Origin: Fluviicola sp049241705
GTDB taxonomy: Bacteria > Bacteroidota > Bacteroidia > Flavobacteriales_D > Crocinitomicaceae
Assembly: GCA_049241705.1 (NCBI GenBank)
Contig: JBMLQF010000196.1
Span: forward strand, 1-64,000
Reading direction: 5' to 3'
Length of the DNA stretch: 64,000 bases
Of this stretch, positions 58,619 to 64,000 are shown one piece after another. A program made the position numbers and the translations under genes. Below the pieces are notes generated by a model that was not told the origin of the DNA, searched no databases, and saw only the letters and a program-made list of their open reading frames with translations. The stretch's first letter is position 1. Each line of letters starts with the position of its first letter.

Positions 58619-59806
58619 ATGGCTAAGGAAAGTTTTAATCGTTCCAAACCGCACGTTAACATTGGTACTATCGGTCACGTTGACCACGGTAAGACTACGT
58701 TAACAGCTGCAATTTCAAGTGTATTAGCGGCTAAAGGATTGGCTGCTGTTCGTGATTTCTCTTCAATTGACAACGCTCCTGAAGAAAAAGAACGTGGTAT
58801 TACAATTAACACATCTCACATCGAGTACGAAACAGAAAACCGTCACTACGCGCACGTTGACTGTCCAGGTCACGCCGACTACGTTAAGAACATGGTTACT
58901 GGTGCTGCTCAGATGGACGGAGCTATCTTGGTAGTTGCTGCTACAGATGGTCCAATGCCTCAAACTCGTGAGCACATCCTTCTTGGTCGTCAGGTAGGTG
59001 TTCCTCGCTTGGTTGTTTTCATGAACAAAGTTGACATGGTTGACGACGCTGAGTTGTTAGAGCTTGTTGAAATGGAGGTTCGTGAATTGTTGTCTTTCTA
59101 TGATTATGATGGTGACAACGCTCCAGTTATCAAAGGATCTGCTTTGGGTGCTTTGAACGGAGAGCCTCAGTGGGTTAAAACTGTTGAGGAGTTGATGGAT
59201 GCTGTTGATACTTACATCGAATTGCCTCCACGTGACGTTGATAAAGCGTTCTTGATGCCAGTTGAAGATGTGTTTACGATTACTGGTCGTGGTACTGTAG
59301 CAACAGGTCGTATCGAAACTGGAGTTATCAACTCTGGAGATCCAGTTGAGATCTTGGGTATGGGTGAAGAGAAATTGACTTCTACTGTAACTGGGGTTGA
59401 GATGTTCCGTAAGATCTTGGATCGCGGAGAAGCTGGTGATAACGTAGGTTTGTTGTTGCGTGGTATTGAGAAATCTCAAATCAAGCGCGGTATGGTTATC
59501 TGTAAGCCAGGTTCAACTAAGCCTCACGCTGACTTCAAAGCTGAGATCTATGTATTGAAGAAAGAAGAAGGTGGTCGTCACACGCCATTCCATAACAAAT
59601 ACCGTCCTCAGTTCTACTTCCGTACAACTGACGTAACTGGAGAGATTTTCTTGACAGACGGACGTGAGATGGTAATGCCAGGTGATAACGTAACTATCAA
59701 TGTTAAGTTGATCGTTCCTGTAGCAATGGACAAAGGTCTTCGTTTCGCTATCCGCGAAGGTGGACGTACAGTTGGTGCAGGTCAGGTTACTGAGATCATT
59801 GCATAA
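58619..59806 (+). CDS. tuf: elongation factor Tu
   Basis: GTPase that brings aminoacyl-tRNA to the ribosome. 395 residues with G1 GHVDHGKTTL, the switch 'KERGITINTSHIEYET', G3 DCPGH, G4 NKVD (MNKVDMVDD), and the tRNA-binding end 'GRTVGAGQVTEI'. Codon choice is highly biased. It follows four tRNAs, in the order usual for Flavobacteriia, and ends in a terminator before tRNA-Trp. Confidence 0.98.
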   Translation: MAKESFNRSKPHVNIGTIGHVDHGKTTLTAAISSVLAAKGLAAVRDFSSIDNAPEEKERGITINTSHIEYETENRHYAHVDCPGHADYVKNMVTGAAQMDGAILVVAATDGPMPQTREHILLGRQVGVPRLVVFMNKVDMVDDAELLELVEMEVRELLSFYDYDGDNAPVIKGSALGALNGEPQWVKTVEELMDAVDTYIELPPRDVDKAFLMPVEDVFTITGRGTVATGRIETGVINSGDPVEILGMGEEKLTSTVTGVEMFRKILDRGEAGDNVGLLLRGIEKSQIKRGMVICKPGSTKPHADFKAEIYVLKKEEGGRHTPFHNKYRPQFYFRTTDVTGEIFLTDGREMVMPGDNVTINVKLIVPVAMDKGLRFAIREGGRTVGAGQVTEIIA

Positions 59807-59829
59807 TACTTCGTTGAAGATTTAATAAT

Positions 59830-59856
59830 GAGGGGAGTTCGTCTCCCCTCTTTTTT
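59830..59856 (+). terminator. terminator between tuf and tRNA-Trp
   Basis: 8-bp stem GAGGGGAG/CTCCCCTC, 5-base loop, then six Ts. The T-run is immediately followed by the first base of tRNA-Trp, so it may act as a partial terminator or attenuator for downstream genes. Confidence 0.8.
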
Positions 59857-59929
59857 GCGGGTGTAGCTCAGCTGGTAGAGTAGTGGTCTCCAAAACCATT
59901 GGTCGTGGGTTCGAATCCTACCGCCCGCG
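59857..59929 (+). tRNA. tRNA-Trp (anticodon CCA)
   Basis: Acceptor GCGGGTG/CGCCCGC, D-arm, anticodon stem GTGGT/ACCAT with loop CTCCAAA (anticodon CCA), T-loop TTCGAAT, discriminator G. Typical location between tuf and secE. Confidence 0.95.
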
Positions 59930-59936
59930 CAAAATT

Positions 59937-59944
59937 TAAGTTTG
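59937..59944 (+). promoter_or_regulatory. secE: -7 promoter element (TAAGTTTG) of secE
   Basis: Exact TAnnTTTG match only two bases before the GTG at 59947 and eight bases after the tRNA. It predicts an internal leaderless promoter for secE-nusG-rplKAJL. Confidence 0.5.
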
Positions 59945-59946
59945 CC

Positions 59947-60168
59947 GTGTCGAAATTTAGAAATTACATAAATGAAACGGTTACTGAGATGACTCAGAAC
60001 GTAACTTGGCCAACTTGGAAAGAGTTGCAGAGCAATGCCCTAATTGTGGTGGTTGCCTCTGTGATCTTTGCTTTGTTGGTGTTTGTGATGGATACCGTTT
60101 TCGGTGTTACACCAAATGCTCAGGCCTCTTGGAAGGGTGTAGTAGGATTTATCTACTCGTTCATATAA
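59947..60168 (+). CDS. secE: preprotein translocase subunit SecE
   Basis: 73-residue single-span subunit of the SecYEG channel. 'SKFRNYINETVTEMTQNVTWPTWKELQSNALIVVV' is the conserved cytoplasmic amphipathic helix (with the W-P-T/S-W-K-E motif) before the membrane segment. The start is a GTG; a longer frame begins inside tRNA-Trp and is rejected. It is followed nine bases later by nusG. Confidence 0.93.
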   Translation: MSKFRNYINETVTEMTQNVTWPTWKELQSNALIVVVASVIFALLVFVMDTVFGVTPNAQASWKGVVGFIYSFI

Positions 60169-60177
60169 AATTGAGAG

Positions 60178-60729
60178 ATGGGAGATATTAAAAAACGTTG
60201 GTACGTAGTACGTGCAGTAAGCGGAAAAGAGAAAAAAGTAAAAGAATACTTGGATCTCGAAATTTCGCGTTTAAAGCTGGATGATTACGTGTCTCAAGTG
60301 TTGATTCCAACAGAAAAAGTTTTTCAAATTCGAAACGGTAAGAAAATTTCGAAGGAAAGAGCTTATTTACCTGGATATGTATTGATCGAAGCTGCCCTGA
60401 TGGGTGAGGTACCTCACGTGATCAAAGGGATTCCGAATGTTATCGGTTTCTTGGGTGCTGAGAAAGGTGGAGATCCACAGCCAATGCGTTTGTCTGAGGT
60501 GAACCGGATCTTAGGTAAAGTAGATGAACTTTCTGAAACAGAAGAGGAAATGAAGATTCCTTTTGTTGTTGGAGAAAGTGTAAAAGTGATCGATGGTCCT
60601 TTCAACAACTTCTCAGGTGTGATCGATGAGATCAATGAAGAGAAGAAGAAATTGAAAGTAATGGTAAAGATCTTCGGTCGCAAAAACCTTTTGGAACTGT
60701 CCTACATGCAGGTAGAGAAAGAAGGGTAA
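60178..60729 (+). CDS. nusG: transcription termination/antitermination protein NusG
   Basis: 183 residues. The NGN domain (RWYVVRAVSGKEKKVKEYLDLEI ... ERAYLPGYVLIEA ... VIGFLGAE) binds RNA polymerase. The KOW domain (FVVGESVKVIDGPFNNFSGVIDEINEEKKKLKVMVKIFGR) contacts Rho or ribosomal protein uS10. Located as usual between secE and rplK. Confidence 0.97.
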   Translation: MGDIKKRWYVVRAVSGKEKKVKEYLDLEISRLKLDDYVSQVLIPTEKVFQIRNGKKISKERAYLPGYVLIEAALMGEVPHVIKGIPNVIGFLGAEKGGDPQPMRLSEVNRILGKVDELSETEEEMKIPFVVGESVKVIDGPFNNFSGVIDEINEEKKKLKVMVKIFGRKNLLELSYMQVEKEG

Positions 60730-60745
60730 ACATGTATTAACCGCA

Positions 60746-60798
60746 GCAGTGGGTGAATGATTAAAGCTTCCCATTCAGTAAGCTCACGTTATGACTGC
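60746..60798 (+). promoter_or_regulatory. candidate L1-type leader structure before rplK
   Basis: AGTGGG (60748-60753) can pair with CCCATT (60770-60775) around TGAATGATTAAAGCTT, closed further by GCAGT/ACTGC (60746-60750/60794-60798, in an alternative pairing). GTGGG...GATTAA is reminiscent of the rplK leader site where L1 binds to repress its own operon. The match is by eye and weak. Confidence 0.35.
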
Positions 60799-60813
60799 AT
60801 AATTTAAATAACA

Positions 60814-61260
60814 ATGGCTAAAGAAGTAGCAGCATTGATCAAATTACAGATCAAAGGTGGTGCAGCCAATCCAGCTCCTCCAGTTGGTCCCGCGCTAGGT
60901 GCGAAAGGGGTTAACATTATGGAATTCTGCAAACAATACAATGCGCGTACGCAGGATAAGCCTGGAAAGGTTCTACCATGTGTGATTACTGTATACAGTG
61001 ACAAGTCGTTCGACTTCGTCATCAAAACTCCTCCTGCAGCAGTGCAGATTATCGAAAGCGCTAAGTTGAAAAAAGGTTCTTCCGAGCCTAACAAAAGCAA
61101 AGTTGGTACCATGACTTGGGATCAAATTCGCACAATCGCTGAAGATAAAATGCCAGATATGAACTGTTTTACTGTTGATGCAGCAATGACAATGGTAGCA
61201 GGAACAGCAAGAAGTATGGGTGTAACTGTTAAAGGTGGTGATGCACCGGCAACTAAATAA
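60814..61260 (+). CDS. rplK: 50S ribosomal protein uL11
   Basis: 148 residues with 'LQIKGGAANPAPPVGPALGAKGVNIMEFCKQYNARTQDKPGKVLPCVITVYSDKSFDF' (N-terminal domain with the proline switch) and the rRNA-binding C-terminal 'VGTMTWDQIRTIAEDKMPDMNCFTVDAAMTMVAGTARSMGV'. Part of the stalk base and GTPase centre. Starts the rplKAJL cluster. Confidence 0.97.
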   Translation: MAKEVAALIKLQIKGGAANPAPPVGPALGAKGVNIMEFCKQYNARTQDKPGKVLPCVITVYSDKSFDFVIKTPPAAVQIIESAKLKKGSSEPNKSKVGTMTWDQIRTIAEDKMPDMNCFTVDAAMTMVAGTARSMGVTVKGGDAPATK

Positions 61261-61271
61261 TCGTTGACATC

Positions 61272-61967
61272 ATGGGAAGAATTTCTAAAAAAAGAAAAGA
61301 AGTTTTAGCTAAGTATGACTTAACTAAACCTTACACCTTGGTAGATGCGTGTGAATTAGTTAAGAATATCACTACTACTAAGTTCGATGCTTCTGTTGAT
61401 ATCTCTGTACGTTTGGGAGTTGATCCACGTAAAGCGAATCAAATGGTTCGTGGTACTGTTGCATTGCCTCACGGAACTGGAAAGGATGTACGTGTACTTG
61501 TATTGTGTACTCCTGACAAAGAAGCTGAAGCAAAAGCATCTGGTGCAGACTACGTTGGATTGGACGATTTCATCGACAAGATCAAAGGTGGTTGGACAGA
61601 CATCGACGTAATCATCACTATGCCTTCAGTAATGGGTAAAGTAGGTGCTTTAGGACGCGTTTTGGGTCCACGTGGATTGATGCCAAACCCAAAAACTGGT
61701 ACTGTAACAATGGAAGTTGGTAAGGCAGTAGAAGAGGTGAAGGCAGGTAAAATTGACTTCAAAGTTGACAAGTATGGTAACATTCATACATCGATCGGTA
61801 AAGCTAGCTTCGAAGGAGCTAAGATCCGTGAAAATGCACATGAATTGATCCAACAGTTGATCAAATTGAAGCCATCTGCTGCAAAAGGTACTTACATTAA
61901 AAGTATCTTCATCAGCTCTACGATGTCTCCAAGTATCCAGGTAGATGCTAAATCTGTTGTAGCTTAA
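61272..61967 (+). CDS. rplA: 50S ribosomal protein uL1
   Basis: 231 residues. 'FDASVDISVRLGVDPRKANQMVRGTVALPHGTGKDVRVLV' and 'GKVGALGRVLGPRGLMPNPKTGTVTMEVGKAVEEVKAGKIDFKVDKYGNIH' form the classical L1 fold that builds the mobile L1 stalk, and also acts as operon repressor in many bacteria. 11 bases after rplK. Confidence 0.97.
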   Translation: MGRISKKRKEVLAKYDLTKPYTLVDACELVKNITTTKFDASVDISVRLGVDPRKANQMVRGTVALPHGTGKDVRVLVLCTPDKEAEAKASGADYVGLDDFIDKIKGGWTDIDVIITMPSVMGKVGALGRVLGPRGLMPNPKTGTVTMEVGKAVEEVKAGKIDFKVDKYGNIHTSIGKASFEGAKIRENAHELIQQLIKLKPSAAKGTYIKSIFISSTMSPSIQVDAKSVVA

Positions 61968-61980
61968 TTAATCTTGTAGT

Positions 61981-62502
61981 ATGACTAAAGATCAAAAATC
62001 ACAGTACATTGACGATCTTGCTCAAGATTTATCTAAAGCAAACGTCTTCTATCTTGCAGATACAGCTGACCTTACAGTAGAAACAATTAACCAATTGCGT
62101 CGTCGTTGCTTTCAACAAGGTATCGAATTGCGCGTGGTGAAAAACACGCTTTTGGCGAAAGCTATGGAGCGCGTTGAGGGTAGAAATTATGGTGACTTGG
62201 CAGCAGTGCTAGGTGGTCCGACTTCTATCTTGTTTGCTGAAGTAGGGAATGCCCCTGCAAAATTGATCAAAGAATTCCGCAAAAAGAATGAGAAGCCACT
62301 TTTGAAAGGAGCTTACATTGAAGAAGCAATCTTTATTGGTGATAACCAATTGGATGCGCTTGAAGCAATTAAGTCTCGTGAAGAATTGATTGGTGATATC
62401 ATCGGATTGCTTCAAAGTCCTGCGAAAAACGTTGTTTCTGGACTTACTGGGGCAGGTTCCAAAATTGCTGGAATCCTTAAAACGCTCGAAGAAAGAGCAT
62501 AA
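61981..62502 (+). CDS. rplJ: 50S ribosomal protein uL10
   Basis: 173 residues: 'FYLADTADLTVETINQLRRRCFQQGIELRVVKNTLLAKAMERVEG' and the L7/L12-binding C-terminal helix. Carries the L7/L12 dimers on the stalk. The 13-base gap from rplA leaves no room for the L10 leader known in other phyla. Confidence 0.96.
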   Translation: MTKDQKSQYIDDLAQDLSKANVFYLADTADLTVETINQLRRRCFQQGIELRVVKNTLLAKAMERVEGRNYGDLAAVLGGPTSILFAEVGNAPAKLIKEFRKKNEKPLLKGAYIEEAIFIGDNQLDALEAIKSREELIGDIIGLLQSPAKNVVSGLTGAGSKIAGILKTLEERA

Positions 62503-62544
62503 TTAATTTAATTTATTTAAGAACCTTTTTTAAAATTTATAAAA

Positions 62545-62922
62545 ATGGCTGATTTGAAACAAATCGCGGAAACGCTAGTTAACTTGACAGTTAAAGAAGT
62601 AAATGAACTTGCTGCAATCTTGAAAGATGAGTATGGTATCGAGCCTGCTGCTGCTGCTCCAGTAATGGTAGCTGGTGGTGCTGCTGGTGGTGGTGAAGCT
62701 GCTGCTGAGAAAACAGAATTCGATGTAATCTTGAAATCAGGAGGTGCTAACAAGTTGGCTGTAGTTAAACTTGTTAAGGAATTGACTGGTAACGGATTGA
62801 AAGAGTCTAAAGATATCGTTGACGGAGCACCTGCAACTTTGAAAGAAGCAGTTTCTAAAGACGAAGCTGAAGGCTTGAAGAAAGCTCTTGAAGAAGCTGG
62901 AGCTGAAGTAGAAATTAAGTAA
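62545..62922 (+). CDS. rplL: 50S ribosomal protein bL12
   Basis: 125 residues: N-terminal dimer helix 'LKQIAETLVNLTVKEVNELAAILKDEYGIEP', an alanine/glycine-rich hinge (AAAAPVMVAGGAAGGGEAAAEK), and the C-terminal factor-binding domain 'FDVILKSGGANKLAVVKLVKELTGNGLKESKDIVDGAPATLKEAV'. Recruits translation GTPases. Confidence 0.97.
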   Translation: MADLKQIAETLVNLTVKEVNELAAILKDEYGIEPAAAAPVMVAGGAAGGGEAAAEKTEFDVILKSGGANKLAVVKLVKELTGNGLKESKDIVDGAPATLKEAVSKDEAEGLKKALEEAGAEVEIK

Positions 62923-62937
62923 TTTATTACTTTTTTA

Positions 62938-62980
62938 CAGGAAAGGTGTCTGTCAATTGACGGATGCCTTATCCTGTTTT
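62938..62980 (+). terminator. hairpin with U-tract between rplL and rpoB (attenuator candidate)
   Basis: CAGGA plus a 14-base arm (62938-62956) pairs with the following 14 bases plus TCCTG (62957-62976), with G-U pairs and one bulged A; four Ts follow. It sits 15 bases after rplL and 50 bases before rpoB. In E. coli an attenuator and an RNase III site occupy the same place. Confidence 0.6.
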
Positions 62981-63029
62981 ACGGCTTATAGCCAACAAAA
63001 GTCCTTTTCTCAATTAAATTTTATTCGCC

Positions 63030-64000
63030 TTGGCAACATCAAGCAATACATCAACGAGAATTAATTTTGCATCTAGCAAGAATCAGTTCGCATATCCGGA
63101 TTTTCTGGATATTCAGCTTAAATCCTTCCAAGAGTTCTTCCAATTGGAAACAACTCCGGAAAACCGCGAAAGTGAAGGATTGTACAAGGTATTTGCGGAG
63201 AATTTCCCAATTACAGATACGCGAAACCAATTCGTGTTGGAATTCCTCGATTACTTTATTGATCCGCCTCGTTACACAATCGAAGAATGTATCGAGCGTG
63301 GTTTGACTTACAGCGTTCCGCTGAAAGCAAAATTGAAATTGTACTGTACGGATCCTGAGCACGAGGATTTCGAAACAATCGTGCAGGATGTTTATTTAGG
63401 TACAATTCCTTACATGACTCCAAAAGGGTCTTTCGTTATTAATGGTGCTGAGCGCGTTATCGTGTCACAGCTTCACCGTTCACCAGGAGTTTTCTTTGGA
63501 CAAAGCCGTCACGCGAATGGTACTAAATTGTACTCCGCTCGTGTGATCCCGTTCAAAGGTTCTTGGATCGAATTTGCAACGGACATCAACAGTGTAATGT
63601 ACGCTTACATCGATCGTAAGAAGAAGTTGCCTGTAACTACTTTGTTCCGTGCAATTGGTTATGAAACAGATAAAGATATTTTAGAAATATTCGGACTTGC
63701 TGATGAAGTGAAAGCTAATAAAGCAAGTTTGAAAAAATGCGTTGGTCGTCGCTTGGCTGCACGTGTATTGAAGTCTTGGATTGAGGACTTTGGAGACGAA
63801 GATACAGGTGAAGTAGTGTCGATTGAGCGTAATGAGGTGATCTTGGATCGTGAAACGGTCTTGGAGGATCACCATATTGATTTGATCGTAGATGCAGGTG
63901 TTAAAACTGTGATCTTCCACAAAGAAGATGCAAACACTGCTGATTATACGATTATCTACAATACGCTTCAAAAAGATACTTCGAACTCGGAGAAAGAAGC
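63030..64000 (+). CDS. rpoB: DNA-directed RNA polymerase subunit beta, 5' part
   Basis: The open frame runs from a TTG at 63030 to the right edge (323 complete codons) with no stop. The protein begins ATSSNTSTRINFASSKNQFAYPDFLDIQLKSF and continues 'FQLETTPENRESEGLYKVFAENFPI', 'NQFVLEFLDYFIDPPRYTIEECIERGLTYSVPLKAKL' and 'INGAERVIVSQLHRSPGVFFGQS', the conserved N-terminal part of RpoB. The TTG was chosen because the alignment-like start 'ATxxxxxxRINF' is typical of Bacteroidota RpoB and no ATG is in frame nearby. The rest lies outside the window. Confidence 0.95.
   Translation, partial: MATSSNTSTRINFASSKNQFAYPDFLDIQLKSFQEFFQLETTPENRESEGLYKVFAENFPITDTRNQFVLEFLDYFIDPPRYTIEECIERGLTYSVPLKAKLKLYCTDPEHEDFETIVQDVYLGTIPYMTPKGSFVINGAERVIVSQLHRSPGVFFGQSRHANGTKLYSARVIPFKGSWIEFATDINSVMYAYIDRKKKLPVTTLFRAIGYETDKDILEIFGLADEVKANKASLKKCVGRRLAARVLKSWIEDFGDEDTGEVVSIERNEVILDRETVLEDHHIDLIVDAGVKTVIFHKEDANTADYTIIYNTLQKDTSNSEKE

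Noticed and set aside
59899..59946. Upstream start of secE inside tRNA-Trp
   Set aside because: These codons belong to the tRNA; the conserved SecE sequence begins at the GTG at 59947.
61968..61980. L10 leader RNA before rplJ
   Set aside because: Only 13 bases separate rplA and rplJ, too short for the known leader.

Overview
The window reads as a chromosome segment of a Bacteroidota bacterium, most likely Flavobacteriales and close to Fluviicola/Crocinitomicaceae; the genus is inference. The evidence is many secreted proteins with type IX secretion (T9SS) C-terminal sorting domains, a type B (gliding-associated) sorting domain with SprB-like repeats, a TonB receptor/DUF4249 pair, PorE-like OmpA and DUF2851/DUF4907/DUF2279 families, almost no Shine-Dalgarno sequences, and at least 16 exact copies of the Bacteroidota -7 promoter element TAnnTTTG at gene starts. 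No prophage, insertion sequence, CRISPR array or recognisable defence system was found.

Layout. 1-2.5 kb: the end of a nucleotide-sugar locus (oxidoreductase tail, UDP-sugar dehydrogenase, dTDP-glucose dehydratase). 2.6-8.1 kb: a T9SS protein, a CpsB-type PHP phosphatase, a membrane-YceI fusion, a DUF2279 protein and an alpha/beta hydrolase. 8.2-9.4 kb: fabF. 9.5-14.7 kb: a minus-strand operon of one GEVED/T9SS protein, three tandem Kelch/T9SS proteins and a DUF4907 lipoprotein. One Kelch gene is broken by a 92-bp direct-inverted-direct triplication whose removal restores the frame. 14.8-24.5 kb: two Fe-S assembly operons (sufS-sufE-sufT and sufA-sufB-sufC-sufD-tlyA) flanking an ECF sigma module with an unusual inner-membrane/beta-barrel fusion and a small lipoprotein. 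24.6-34.4 kb: an SprB-repeat adhesin, ribF, an LRR protein, ddl, a PASTA protein, a T9SS protein and an RluA-type pseudouridine synthase. 34.5-43.1 kb: a PorE-like protein, a purM-type gene, prfA, TonB receptor, DUF4249 lipoprotein and pyrF. 43.2-50.8 kb: methionine salvage genes mtnB, mtnD, mtnC and mtnA mixed with a sterol desaturase-like protein, a pirin with a Tat-like signal, a GxxExxY gene, an outer-membrane barrel and a membrane protein. 50.9-56.4 kb: DUF2851, a frameshifted lipoprotein, a PspC protein, an RmlD-like SDR, a helix-hairpin-helix protein, apt and an acyl-CoA dehydrogenase. 56.5-64 kb: the translation/transcription core rpsU, xerC, hpf, four tRNAs, tuf, tRNA-Trp, secE, nusG, rplKAJL and the start of rpoB.

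The observations most worth following are: the inverted triplication in the Kelch operon; an almost identical TACC(A/T)TGGTAA element in front of the YceI fusion and the pirin gene; a class of promoters only 2-4 bases from the start codon, which predicts leaderless mRNAs; a strongly structured 65-base element between the hydrolase and fabF; a G6 frameshift in a lipoprotein; a hairpin with a short U-tract between rplL and rpoB; and a terminator that directly abuts tRNA-Trp.
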